From contig JAILSC010000009.1 in assembly GCA_024697865.1 (NCBI GenBank), forward strand, positions 26,011 to 90,010: a stretch of 64,000 nt of DNA, read 5' to 3'. The notes under the pieces were generated by a model. The model saw only the letters and a program-made list of their open reading frames with translations. It did no database searches and was not told the origin of the DNA. The position numbers and the translations under genes are program-made. This DNA comes from Candidatus Saccharimonadota bacterium (GTDB lineage: Bacteria > Patescibacteriota > Saccharimonadia > Saccharimonadales > Saccharimonadaceae). Shown in pieces: positions 42,669 through 51,481 of this stretch; the first letter of the stretch is position 1; each line of letters starts with the position of its first letter.

Positions 42669-43445
42669 TTAACTCCAGAGATTCTTATAGGCTTTGGCGA
42701 CGGTTTTAGGATCGCCGTCTAAAGTTATTTTACCATTTTCAATTAAAATGGCGCGGTCGCAGAATCTAGTAATATTTTCCATGGAGTGAGTAACTAAAAT
42801 GACTGTTTGGTTGCCGTGAAGAGATTTAAAATATTCTTCACATTTTTTCTGGAAGGCGGCGTCGCCAACAGCAAGGACTTCGTCGAGAAGTAAAATATCA
42901 CCTTTGGCCCGGATGGCGATAGAGAAGGCTAGACGGACCTGCATGCCGGAAGAATAGTTTTTGAGTTTTTGATCTTGGAATTGTTCGAGTTCAGCGAATT
43001 GCCAGATTTCTTGGTACATGGCGTCCATTTCTTTACGAGAAAAACCGAGGAGAGCACCATTTAGATAGACGTTTTCGCGACCAGTGAGTTCAGGATTAAA
43101 ACCAACCCCAAGCTCGATAAAAGGGATTAAATTACCATCGATAACGATTTCGCCTTTTTCTGGATAATAAATACCGGCGAGAGTTTTAAGAAGAGTAGAT
43201 TTGCCGGAACCATTACGTCCGACGATCCCGACAAACTCACCTTTTTTGATGTCAAAATCAAGACCGCTAAGAACCTTTTGGTCTTTGAAACCTTTAACCC
43301 CGCGCAGGCGATTAAAAATGGTTTGTTTTAGGCTCATAGATCGTTCGGTGGGTAGACGAAAGCTTTTATGTAGGTGAGCGACATGGATAGCAATGTCGTT
43401 ATTAGTAAAAACTTCTTTTCGAGTACCGATTTTTCGTTTAGCCAT
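42669..43445 (-). CDS. TagH/Wzt-type polysaccharide ABC transporter ATPase
   Basis: This 258-residue ATPase has Walker A VGRNGSGKSTLLKTLAGIY, signature NYSSGMQVRLAFSIA, Walker B ILLLDEVLAVGDAAF and the switch histidine in VILVTHSMENITRFCD. The N-terminal LHKSFRLPTERSMSLKQTIFNRLRG is typical of teichoic acid/O-antigen exporters. No C-terminal carbohydrate-binding domain is present, so it is the TagH-like short form. It abuts the permease gene. Confidence 0.93.
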   Translation of the reverse strand: MAKRKIGTRKEVFTNNDIAIHVAHLHKSFRLPTERSMSLKQTIFNRLRGVKGFKDQKVLSGLDFDIKKGEFVGIVGRNGSGKSTLLKTLAGIYYPEKGEIVIDGNLIPFIELGVGFNPELTGRENVYLNGALLGFSRKEMDAMYQEIWQFAELEQFQDQKLKNYSSGMQVRLAFSIAIRAKGDILLLDEVLAVGDAAFQKKCEEYFKSLHGNQTVILVTHSMENITRFCDRAILIENGKITLDGDPKTVAKAYKNLWS

Positions 43446-44258
43446 TTAGATTTCCTCCGCGAAGAACTTAGATTTTTTACGGAAATAATAAATGCCAAGA
43501 ACAGAAATTATAAGAATTATAACGATAGGAATGCTTTTAATCCAGAAATTATCGATAAAGTCCCAAGTGGTGATGGTCTGGGTAGTAATTAAATTGTAAC
43601 GGATATCTTGAATAACTTGAGCGATAGGGTTGAGGAGGAGAACTTTGGCGGCAAGTACACTGCTAGTGATCACCATGGACAAGGGGTAGATGATTGGTGC
43701 AGCATAGAAGAGGGCCTGAATACAAACATCCCAGATGGAAGTGATATCGCGATACTTGACATTAATGGCGCCAAGCAGGAAAGAAATTCCAAGAGATAAG
43801 ACGTAGAGCTCAAGAACGGACAATGGTACAAGTAGCCAGCTCCAACTAGGCTCAACGCCGTTTAGGAGAGCGAAAATAACTACTACGATTAAATTGATTA
43901 GCATGTTGATCACTGCGGTGAGGGTGGCGGAAACAACGACAATATATTTAGGGAAGGAAATTTTACGGATAAGATCGCCACGAACGACCATAGCTTGAAT
44001 GCCTTGATTGGTACACTCGGTAAAGAAGCTCCACATAGTGATACCGGCAAGGAGATAAACTGGATAGTGAGGAATATCAGCCCCAAATCTAAGTAGTTGA
44101 CCGAAGACAACATAGAGAATTGCGAACATCATTAAGGGGCGAAGTAGGGCCCACAAATAACCAAGTACAGATCCTTGATATCTGAGCTTGAAATCGGTTC
44201 TGGTGAGTTCTGCTAAGAGAACACGGTTTTTCTTGTTTAAGACACGGGGTATCTTCAT
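43446..44258 (-). CDS. TagG/Wzm-type polysaccharide ABC transporter permease
   Basis: This 270-residue ABC-2 permease has six TM helices. The start LAELTRTDFKLRYQGSVLGYLWALLRPLMMFAILYVVF and later INVKYRDITSIWDVCIQALFYAAPIIYP are characteristic of TagG/Wzm. It flips an undecaprenyl-linked polymer across the membrane. It is the first gene of the five-gene operon ending with the asparagine-synthase-like gene; a TGATAAAAT -10 box lies close to its ATG. Confidence 0.93.
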   Translation of the reverse strand: MKIPRVLNKKNRVLLAELTRTDFKLRYQGSVLGYLWALLRPLMMFAILYVVFGQLLRFGADIPHYPVYLLAGITMWSFFTECTNQGIQAMVVRGDLIRKISFPKYIVVVSATLTAVINMLINLIVVVIFALLNGVEPSWSWLLVPLSVLELYVLSLGISFLLGAINVKYRDITSIWDVCIQALFYAAPIIYPLSMVITSSVLAAKVLLLNPIAQVIQDIRYNLITTQTITTWDFIDNFWIKSIPIVIILIISVLGIYYFRKKSKFFAEEI

Positions 44259-44316
44259 AATAGTTATTTTATCATATGTTGGTGATTTTGTCTCTAATAG
44301 TGGGACGGGTAAGATC

Positions 44317-46146
44317 CTATTTTAGAATTGTTTTTAGATGGTGAATTAACTTGTCGTTGTCTTCTTGGGCGCGGATAGCGAGACGAATAAAGTTTTGATT
44401 GGCGAAGGCCGGCTTAGTTTTTAGGTCTTTGATGAAAATATTTTGCGAGAGTAATTTGGCCGAGAGTTCGGTTGAGTCTATTTTCCCGAGGTCTAACATG
44501 AGGAAGTTGGCCTGAGATGGAAAAACGCGACAGGATTTTGGCAGGACTTTCTTTAATTCTCGACTCATTCTAGCTCGCTCTTTAGCAATTTTATCGCAAG
44601 ATAAAGCGTAGTCAGACTTATAGAGATTGGCTATTTGCAAGAAATATTCTCCGTAAGAATTAATGTTCCAGACGGGCATTTTTTGCTTAATGTCTGCTAT
44701 CAGGGCTTCGTTGCCAGAAGCAAGAACCCCGAGCCTAAGGCCTGGGACGCCGTATGACTTGCTGATACTTTTAACTACGATCAAATTATCATAGGTCTTG
44801 AGAAAGTCGTCTTTTATGAGGGTATAGCGAATGCTTGAATCTGCAAAATCAATGAAGGATTCGTCAAAAATAATAATTTTATTTTGAGATTTAGCTTTTT
44901 CTAAGAGGGAAATAATATCGTTTTGTTCTAGGAAGGCGCCGGTAGGGTTGTCTGGATTGACAATACACAGAACATCGTTAGTCTCAAGAGCACGTTCTAA
45001 ATTGGCTAACGAATATTGGTAGTCGTTTTTAGACATATTATATTTATTCAATTCGCATGAATTGAAGCATCTGGAATATTCATTAAAAACTGATTCTGGC
45101 AAATACATTTTTCCAGAAAGTATTTGGCCTAGGATTGAAATTAGCTCTGCTGCTCCATTTCCCACGGCAAGGTAATTCGTATTAATATCATTGAATATAC
45201 GACTTGCACAGATGCAATCCACATTTTGACCCGAGGGGTATTGGGTGACCAAAGGTTCGGAAAAATAATTAATCTTATCAAGTAGGTTCTTGGTGGGGTA
45301 GTAAGGATTGACTAGATAGCAATAATCCAAAAGATCATCGAAACGCCAATAGCCACCGTAACGTTTTTGGAAATTGGTTAATTTGTCTTGCCCTTCGGCA
45401 AAGAGACAATTAACGATATCTAGGTCTTGGGCATCGTCAATTTCATACCAAGTTAGGTCGGAGACGTCGAGAGCCGTTAGGTTGCTGCGGGAAATGTGAG
45501 CGATGATTTTGAGGGTTAGTTCGTAATATTCATTTTCACCGTAAGCTTCGATGTAGGCTTTTAAGAAAGGGATGAACTCACGGTTGATGAAGTCTTTACT
45601 GAATTTGTAGGCGTTAACAGTTTTATAATATTGGTCGATTTCGCTAAAATTAAAGCCTTTCTTTTCAATGAATTCGACGATGTTGTTGTTTTTGGGGCAT
45701 ATTTTTACGACAGTGCCGTCCATCCACTGTTTGTACTTGGCTACGGATACAAGATTTTTTTCAGGAGTTTCTACTAAACGTTTGATAAGTTCTGGCTCAT
45801 AAATAAGATCGGACTCCAGTAAGATGGTGTCGTCTTTTTTGAACTCATCAATTGCTAAGAACAAAGAGTAGATATTATTGGTTTTATCGTAAATTGGATT
45901 GTCGATAAAAGTCAGTTTAATTTTCTTAATGGCGGGGTTCTGGCATTCATGAAGCAGGAAGTTCTTCACATTATCACCCTTATAGCCTAAGACCAGAACT
46001 AATTTGTTAACTCCAGCAGCGACTAAGGCTTCTATAGCTCGCTCGATGAGAGTTTTGCCATTAATTTTTAGCATACATTTAGTATTATCTTGAGTATATT
46101 TGCCTAAACGTTTGCCCATCCCGGCGGCGAGTATGAGAGCTTGCAT
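44317..46146 (-). CDS. Fusion of sugar-phosphate-type nucleotidyltransferase and PLP aminotransferase-fold enzyme
   Basis: The protein has 609 residues. Residues 1-245 are an NTP-transferase of the LicC type: LAAGMGKRLG at 6-15, NTKCMLKINGKTLIER, and ESDLIYEPE. Residues about 265-609 are a fold-type I PLP enzyme resembling HisC/CobD: NPDNPTG at 397-403, FDESFIDFA, and the PLP lysine Lys463 in SISKSYGVPGLRLG. CobD-like members decarboxylate phosphorylated amino acids, so a phosphoserine to phosphoethanolamine to CDP-ethanolamine route is possible but unproven. LicD in the next operon could use such a CDP-alcohol. It is last in a three-gene operon. Confidence 0.85.
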   Translation of the reverse strand: MQALILAAGMGKRLGKYTQDNTKCMLKINGKTLIERAIEALVAAGVNKLVLVLGYKGDNVKNFLLHECQNPAIKKIKLTFIDNPIYDKTNNIYSLFLAIDEFKKDDTILLESDLIYEPELIKRLVETPEKNLVSVAKYKQWMDGTVVKICPKNNNIVEFIEKKGFNFSEIDQYYKTVNAYKFSKDFINREFIPFLKAYIEAYGENEYYELTLKIIAHISRSNLTALDVSDLTWYEIDDAQDLDIVNCLFAEGQDKLTNFQKRYGGYWRFDDLLDYCYLVNPYYPTKNLLDKINYFSEPLVTQYPSGQNVDCICASRIFNDINTNYLAVGNGAAELISILGQILSGKMYLPESVFNEYSRCFNSCELNKYNMSKNDYQYSLANLERALETNDVLCIVNPDNPTGAFLEQNDIISLLEKAKSQNKIIIFDESFIDFADSSIRYTLIKDDFLKTYDNLIVVKSISKSYGVPGLRLGVLASGNEALIADIKQKMPVWNINSYGEYFLQIANLYKSDYALSCDKIAKERARMSRELKKVLPKSCRVFPSQANFLMLDLGKIDSTELSAKLLSQNIFIKDLKTKPAFANQNFIRLAIRAQEDNDKLIHHLKTILK

Positions 46147-46155
46147 TTATTACTC

Positions 46156-46419
46156 CTATTTCTTATGTGCTTTGGTAGTTGTTTGCTTTTTGGTGGTCGT
46201 TTTTTTCTTAGGTTCTGATTTCTTGATTTCGATTTCATCAGACTCAACTTCTTTATTGCGGTTTTCATCGATACCAAGTTTCTTATTCACCTTTTTCTTA
46301 GTTTTCTTAAAGTAGAGACCAAGAAAAGCACCAATAGCAATGACAACACCAGCACCAGCTTGAATGGCGTAAGTCATGACAGATGGGTCAATATAGCCAA
46401 AAGTTAATAATTCGTTCAT
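46156..46419 (-). CDS. Small single-TM protein with Lys/Thr-rich tail
   Basis: This 87-residue protein has one TM helix (about 14-37, SVMTYAIQAGAGVVIAIGAFLGLYF) followed by a highly charged cytoplasmic tail with KKKTTTKKQTTTKAHKK. The function is unknown. It overlaps the end of the YidC-transferase fusion gene by four bases and lies nine bases before the next gene, so it is cotranscribed with both and may be a partner of the membrane-bound polymerase. Confidence 0.75.
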   Translation of the reverse strand: MNELLTFGYIDPSVMTYAIQAGAGVVIAIGAFLGLYFKKTKKKVNKKLGIDENRNKEVESDEIEIKKSEPKKKTTTKKQTTTKAHKK

Positions 46420-48320
46420 TTTTTCTTCCTTTCTTTTATTTTATTTTGAACGCAATTAATGATATATTCAGCACCAACAGTGGCGGAATCGCCTAGATTA
46501 TAAACAGCATCGTTGCGAAGTTTGACAATTGCTTTTTGGTATTTCTTGTAGTTTTTAAGCATTTTATCGACAGTTTTATCGATATTTTTAGCGTCTTCCA
46601 CTTTTACCACTTCGCCGACTATTTTGCGAACCCAAATTTCATAAGGTTCGATTTCGATTTTTTTGTATTCTGGATTCATGATTTTCATTGGCGTGTCAAT
46701 GAAAATAAGAGGTTTTTCGGTGGTGAAACAATATTCGTGAGCAATACCAGACCAGTCGGTAATCAGGATATCAGAATTGAAGATAGAGTCGGTGTTAGAG
46801 AAATCGGTTTGAATCGTAATATTAGTACCGGCATAATCTTCTTTCATTTTCTCGAAAAATTCTTTCATGTGGCGAACATGTTGAGGGTGCGGACGAACAA
46901 TAATGTCATAATCTTTGCCCTTTAAGGATTGCAAAATTTCACCTAAACAGAGGTCGATGATGTTGTCTTTTTGCCAGGAAGGAGCAACCATGATGGTTTT
47001 TCGTTTGTCGGACTTTTGTTTTGATTTTTTGTAGTCGGTAATCATGTCATCTAGCAATGGATAACCACATTTAATAATTTTACGAGGTTTCAAATGATAG
47101 ACTTCGTCGGTTTTCTTATATTCTTCGTACTGATATTTATCAGTAGCTAAGACGGAGTCATAGTGATCAGTGGAGCCTTTACGCATAGTAAGGTTATTGC
47201 TACCAATACCGTGAGAGATAAAGATATATTCGATATCTTTTCGGACGTAACTACGCTTAATGTGGAAGTTATCAATATCGGGCATGGTCATGACGACGAC
47301 GTCAGCATCCATTTTCATCATTAAGGTGATCAATTTCTTTTCTTCAATATAGTAAGGCTTGAGCCGTTTTTCGGTCTTAGCGATTTCGAAAACCTGATCG
47401 TTGAAGTCACTGGTGATGTAGTGGATGGTGATATTGGTGTTTTTAAGGATATATTCAATAATTCCTTTGTAATATTTATAGAAACCACTAGATTCAGAAT
47501 AGAAGACGAGTTTTTTATTGACAATGGAGAAGAAGCGTTTATAATCAGCTTTCTCTTTTTTAATCTGCTCTTTGGTGCGTTTGGTAGCTTTATTGAGATC
47601 TTGTAATTCCTGCAAGGCTTTACGAGAAGAATCAAGAGCTTCATAATCAACGTATTTTTTAGGGTTGATGAAGATATTGAGTAGCCACTGCTGGAGAATG
47701 GCTAAGAGGTTGCTAGCTGTCCAGTAAAGGGCAACACCGGCAGTGACGAAAGTACCGAGATAGACGGACAAGCCAACGGACAGGATGAGCATGCCCCATT
47801 GATTCCATTTAGATTGTTCGGCCTGAAGTACGTTCATGATGTTTTGGCCGATACACATGACGAGAGCGGAAAGACCGGCAATGACGGGGATAAGAATAGA
47901 AAGTCCGCCGTCTTCAACAGTAATCCAGCGTAAATCAAATCCGAGGAAATTGAAGTCGAGATTTTCCACTCCGATGTAGAAGCTAGGGTTTTTAACGATT
48001 TCTACGACACCAAGAAGAATGACGATCTGAGCGATAAGAGGGATGAGGGAAGCGAAGGGATTGTATTTATATTTTTTGTAGATTTTGGATTCTTCTTCGG
48101 CAATAGTATCTTTGTCGCCAAAATAGTTGATTTTAAGACGGTTGATTTCAGGCTGCATTTTAACCATTTTGATGGAATTTTTCTGCACCCAAATAGAAAT
48201 AGGTAAGAGGATGACTTTACTAACTAGAGTAAACAAAATAATAGCCATGCCGTAGTTGCCAACTACGTCATAACAGATTTTCATAATCCAACCAAGAAAA
48301 TCAACGAAAAACATAGACAA
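46416..48320 (-). CDS. YidC/Oxa1-like insertase domain fused to CDP-glycerol glycerophosphotransferase-like domain
   Basis: The protein has 634 residues. Residues 1-225 look like YidC/Oxa1: MAIILFTLVSKVILLPISIWVQ, a basic loop KMVKMQPEINRLK, YKYNPFASLIPLIAQIVILLG, and a last TM followed by the amphipathic NPKK segment. Residues 225-265 are a charged helical linker. Residues 268-634 resemble TagB/TagF transferases: LVFYSESSGFYKYYKGIIEYIL, YIFISHGIGSN (about 367-377), IIVRPHPQH (about 475-483) and ILITDWSGIAHEY (about 518-530). It may anchor teichoic-like polymer synthesis to the membrane. It heads an operon with its own TATAAT and GGAGA Shine-Dalgarno. Confidence 0.88.
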   Translation of the reverse strand: MSMFFVDFLGWIMKICYDVVGNYGMAIILFTLVSKVILLPISIWVQKNSIKMVKMQPEINRLKINYFGDKDTIAEEESKIYKKYKYNPFASLIPLIAQIVILLGVVEIVKNPSFYIGVENLDFNFLGFDLRWITVEDGGLSILIPVIAGLSALVMCIGQNIMNVLQAEQSKWNQWGMLILSVGLSVYLGTFVTAGVALYWTASNLLAILQQWLLNIFINPKKYVDYEALDSSRKALQELQDLNKATKRTKEQIKKEKADYKRFFSIVNKKLVFYSESSGFYKYYKGIIEYILKNTNITIHYITSDFNDQVFEIAKTEKRLKPYYIEEKKLITLMMKMDADVVVMTMPDIDNFHIKRSYVRKDIEYIFISHGIGSNNLTMRKGSTDHYDSVLATDKYQYEEYKKTDEVYHLKPRKIIKCGYPLLDDMITDYKKSKQKSDKRKTIMVAPSWQKDNIIDLCLGEILQSLKGKDYDIIVRPHPQHVRHMKEFFEKMKEDYAGTNITIQTDFSNTDSIFNSDILITDWSGIAHEYCFTTEKPLIFIDTPMKIMNPEYKKIEIEPYEIWVRKIVGEVVKVEDAKNIDKTVDKMLKNYKKYQKAIVKLRNDAVYNLGDSATVGAEYIINCVQNKIKERKKK

Positions 48321-48382
48321 TCTCCATATATAGCCATTATTATATCATAAAATGTTATAATTAAATGAGGAAAAGGAGTATT

Positions 48383-49381
48383 ATGAAAAAAGTTTTAGTT
48401 ACGGGGGGAACTGGATATATTGGTTCGCATACGATCATCGAACTTTATAAAAAGGGTTACGAAATTGATGTTCTAGACAATTTATTTAATTCTAAAGAAA
48501 CGGTTCTAGATAAGATTGAAGAAATTGCTGGTAAGCGGCCAAATTTTTACGAAATTGATTTGACTGATTTTGACAAAGTAGAAGAGCTATTGGCGAAAAA
48601 TCAATATGATTTAGTAATTCATTTTGCTGGGCTTAAAGCGGTGGGAGAGTCGGTGGAAAAACCGTTGGAATATTATGAAAACAATGTAAGTGGAACGATA
48701 AATTTGTTGAGATGTATGCAAAAACATGGGGTGAAGAAAATAATTTTTTCTTCATCGGCGACAGTGTACGGAGACCCGGGTGATCCGAAATACACAGAAA
48801 CGATGGAAACAGGACGAAATTTGGCGAACCCATATGGGCGAACTAAATATATGATTGAAGAAATTTTGAAAGACTGTGTGGTAGCGGATAAGGATTTCGA
48901 AGTGGTGTTACTACGGTATTTCAATCCAATAGGAAATCACTCTTCGGGATTAATTGGCGAGGACCCAAATGGGATCCCAAATAATTTGATGCCAATTATT
49001 ATGAAAGTGGCACGAGGTGAAATTGAAGAATTGTCAGTATTTGGCGACGATTATCCAACCCCAGACGGAACTTGCCTTAGGGATTATATTCATGTGGTGG
49101 ATTTGGCTAAAGGTCATGTGGCGGTAATTGATAAAATGGAGCCGGGGGTGTTGATTTATAATTTAGGGTCTGGTAAAGCGACTTCAGTGTTGGAAATGAT
49201 AAAAGCTTTTGAAGCGGCCAGTGGACAAAGATTGCCTTATAAAGTTGCAGCAAGACGAGAGGGTGACTTAGCGGAATTTTATGCTGATCCGAGCAAAGCG
49301 GAAAGAGAGCTAGGTTGGAAAACTAAACTAACGATCGAAGACGCAATGCGTGACACGTTAAAATTTTTAGAACAGAACTAA
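48383..49381 (+). CDS. galE: UDP-glucose 4-epimerase
   Basis: This 332-residue extended SDR enzyme interconverts UDP-glucose and UDP-galactose (or the N-acetyl forms). It has NAD-binding VTGGTGYIGSHT, FAGLKAVGESVEKPLEYYENN, the catalytic Ser region FSSSATVYG and YGRTKYMIE (Tyr-x3-Lys), and RYFNPIGNHSSGLIGEDP. The start ATG 48383 follows an AAAGGAG Shine-Dalgarno. Its product feeds glf at 39091. It overlaps the convergent glycosyltransferase by four bases. Confidence 0.95.
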   Translation: MKKVLVTGGTGYIGSHTIIELYKKGYEIDVLDNLFNSKETVLDKIEEIAGKRPNFYEIDLTDFDKVEELLAKNQYDLVIHFAGLKAVGESVEKPLEYYENNVSGTINLLRCMQKHGVKKIIFSSSATVYGDPGDPKYTETMETGRNLANPYGRTKYMIEEILKDCVVADKDFEVVLLRYFNPIGNHSSGLIGEDPNGIPNNLMPIIMKVARGEIEELSVFGDDYPTPDGTCLRDYIHVVDLAKGHVAVIDKMEPGVLIYNLGSGKATSVLEMIKAFEAASGQRLPYKVAARREGDLAEFYADPSKAERELGWKTKLTIEDAMRDTLKFLEQN

Positions 49382-50214
49382 TTTGATTTTTTAGCCCGAA
49401 GTTTCGAGCGGTAGTAAGAAATACGCCAGCGCAAAAGGATGAGTTTGAGACAACAAGATTCTTTGAGGGTGGGTTTGGGGCCAAGCCAGGTTTTTAGATT
49501 CCGATAAGAGATTAACCAATTAGACCAGTTAATGGCAGATTGGTTGATGGTACTGGTTTTGGTGCCGAAATTATAAATATAAAGAGGCTCGAGAATGAAA
49601 GAGATTTGGCCGTCAGCATGTTGTAAATAATCTAAGACGAATTTAGTATCTTCGGCAAAGTTGAGAGATTCATCGAACTTGAGTTTTTGAGCGATATCGG
49701 CGCGATATAATTTATTGACAGAAGAGTAGAGACGGCCATCGGTAGTAAGAAGGCGCAGAATGTAGGATTTTTTGGTGTCGGATTTTTGCGGTGGACGAGA
49801 TGGGCTAAGATAAAGTCGCTCCGTTTGGCCGGTTTTTAAGAATTTACGAGTAATGCCGCAAACGGTGAGGATGGTTTGAGGGTTTTTAGTGTAGGGGGCG
49901 AGTAATTTCTGGATAAAGTTTGATTTAATAGCGTCATCGGAGTCTAAGAAACTAATAAAATCACCGGTGGCTTGCTTTAAGCCTCGATTGCGAGCGGCAG
50001 ATTGGCCTTGATTTTTTTGAGTAATGACTTTGATACGGGAGTCTTTTTGAGTATAAGTTTGAATAATGGCGGGTGAATCATCGGTGGAGCCATCGTCAAC
50101 CAAGATTATCTCGAGGTTGCGATGAGTTTGATTGAGAACGGAATCAAGACACCCGGAGAGACGTTCGGCAGTATTATAGATGGGGATAATAATGGAAACT
50201 TTAGGATTTGACAT
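49378..50214 (-). CDS. GT2 family glycosyltransferase
   Basis: This 278-residue GT-A enzyme starts MSNPKVSIIIPIYNTAERLSGCLDSVLNQ, with LVDDGSTDDSPAI and FLDSDDAI as nucleotide/metal sites. The C-terminus is short and basic. ATG 50214 is chosen because the family starts here; the longer frame upstream lies inside the preceding gtrA-like gene. The overlap with that gene is then 14 bp. It is the last gene of a three-gene operon starting at 51423. Confidence 0.88.
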   Translation of the reverse strand: MSNPKVSIIIPIYNTAERLSGCLDSVLNQTHRNLEIILVDDGSTDDSPAIIQTYTQKDSRIKVITQKNQGQSAARNRGLKQATGDFISFLDSDDAIKSNFIQKLLAPYTKNPQTILTVCGITRKFLKTGQTERLYLSPSRPPQKSDTKKSYILRLLTTDGRLYSSVNKLYRADIAQKLKFDESLNFAEDTKFVLDYLQHADGQISFILEPLYIYNFGTKTSTINQSAINWSNWLISYRNLKTWLGPKPTLKESCCLKLILLRWRISYYRSKLRAKKSN

Positions 50215-50698
50215 GTTCTGGCTCCTTTGATTTAGTTTTACCGAAAACGAGTCGGTCATAGAAGAGGTAATTAAGAATCATAGTAATGGCATTAACGATG
50301 ATGAAGATTGTAGTGCTTTCAATGAAATTGTAGTCGAAAGGTAGATGAATGGCTGTAGAGATTTGAAAAACAAATTCGTAGAATGGAGTGATAAAAGTAA
50401 ATAGCCAAGTACAGAAGGGGCTGATGGCGATGGCGGTGATGCCATTCCAGACGAAAAACATGATAACGCCGTGAGTGGTAACAGGGCGTTCTTGCCAAGT
50501 GATACGAGAGTGAAGAATATAAGCAAGAATAGTAGCAAGGGTATAAGAAATAATGCTATCAAGCCAGAGTAATTCGTTGCCATTGAAGATTACGCGGGCG
50601 AGAAAAGTGTAAATTAGGAAATTAAAGATAGCTAGAATGATGCCGATAATGGCGAATTTGCTGATGCGCTTGGTGGTAGTGGTTTTTGCTGATTTCAT
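50201..50698 (-). CDS. GtrA-family membrane protein
   Basis: This 165-residue protein has four TM helices, matching the GtrA-like/flippase-associated family: FAIIGIILAIFNFLIYTFLARVI, SIISYTLATILAYILHSRITWQ, and NAITMILNYLFYDRLVFGKTK at the end. Members help transfer or flip undecaprenyl-phosphate sugars. It lies between an EEP-family gene and a GT2 gene in the same operon, consistent with side-chain modification of a surface glycan. Confidence 0.87.
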   Translation of the reverse strand: MKSAKTTTTKRISKFAIIGIILAIFNFLIYTFLARVIFNGNELLWLDSIISYTLATILAYILHSRITWQERPVTTHGVIMFFVWNGITAIAISPFCTWLFTFITPFYEFVFQISTAIHLPFDYNFIESTTIFIIVNAITMILNYLFYDRLVFGKTKSKEPEHVKS

Positions 50699-51423
50699 TG
50701 AAGATCGATTTCCGCGATTAGGGGTTTGTGGTCTGAAATAATGACATCTAATACTTTAAAATCTAAGACTTTAATTTGGTCGTTGACTAGAATGTGATCA
50801 CAGGCGATATTGCTGTCAAATTTCAACCCGGACAAGGTATTGTTGATGTGATATTCGTGTGTGAGATCTTTGAGAAAATCCAATTGACGCATGGCAGGCG
50901 ATTCGTGAATAACATTTAGATCTCCGCACATAACTAGAGGGCCGTCAGTATTTTTAATCATTTGGGCTACTTTTTGCATAGCAGCTACAGTAGTTTCGTC
51001 ACCTACTGGGCTGGGTACCCAATAACCGTGGTAATTGACTACATTGAGACCGTTTTCTAATTTAACGAGTTGAGCCTTAAAACAATGGTCTAATAACTCT
51101 TGGCTAGAACTGACCGTTTTTTCTTCGCCGTAGGCGGCGATGATTTTTTCATCGACGATTTTTGTGCGACTAAGGATGACATTACCCTGATGAATCTCTG
51201 AGTCAAAGGCTTGGATAGTATAGTTGGTGGCGCGGGACTCGTAGTTTAGCCGACTGGCAGTTTTGATCTGTTCTACGCTGGCGGAGAAGACTTCTAATAT
51301 GTCGTTTTTAGGAGACCAGACAGCTTCTTGCAAACAAATAAGATCAAAATCGTTTTGTTCGATGAAATTTAGCAGGGCTCCGCTGACTTTGCCGTCCCAG
51401 ACGTTTAGCTGTAGTATTTTCAT
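50695..51423 (-). CDS. Endonuclease/exonuclease/phosphatase-family hydrolase
   Basis: This 242-residue EEP-superfamily protein has MKILQLNVWDG, LICLQEAVW (metal-binding Glu), NYHGYW, MCGDLNV (DxN), and final SDHKPLIAEI with the catalytic Asp-His. It could act on nucleic acid, inositol phosphates or sphingomyelin-like lipids; no signal peptide is visible, so it is probably cytoplasmic. The start 51423 was chosen because TGG-TATAAT (51436-51431) ends seven bases upstream. Its stop overlaps the gtrA-like start by four bases. Confidence 0.85.
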   Translation of the reverse strand: MKILQLNVWDGKVSGALLNFIEQNDFDLICLQEAVWSPKNDILEVFSASVEQIKTASRLNYESRATNYTIQAFDSEIHQGNVILSRTKIVDEKIIAAYGEEKTVSSSQELLDHCFKAQLVKLENGLNVVNYHGYWVPSPVGDETTVAAMQKVAQMIKNTDGPLVMCGDLNVIHESPAMRQLDFLKDLTHEYHINNTLSGLKFDSNIACDHILVNDQIKVLDFKVLDVIISDHKPLIAEIDLQ

Positions 51424-51481
51424 ACTATTTATTATACCATATGGACTTTTTAAGGGTTTTAGTGTATAATATATGGCGTTT

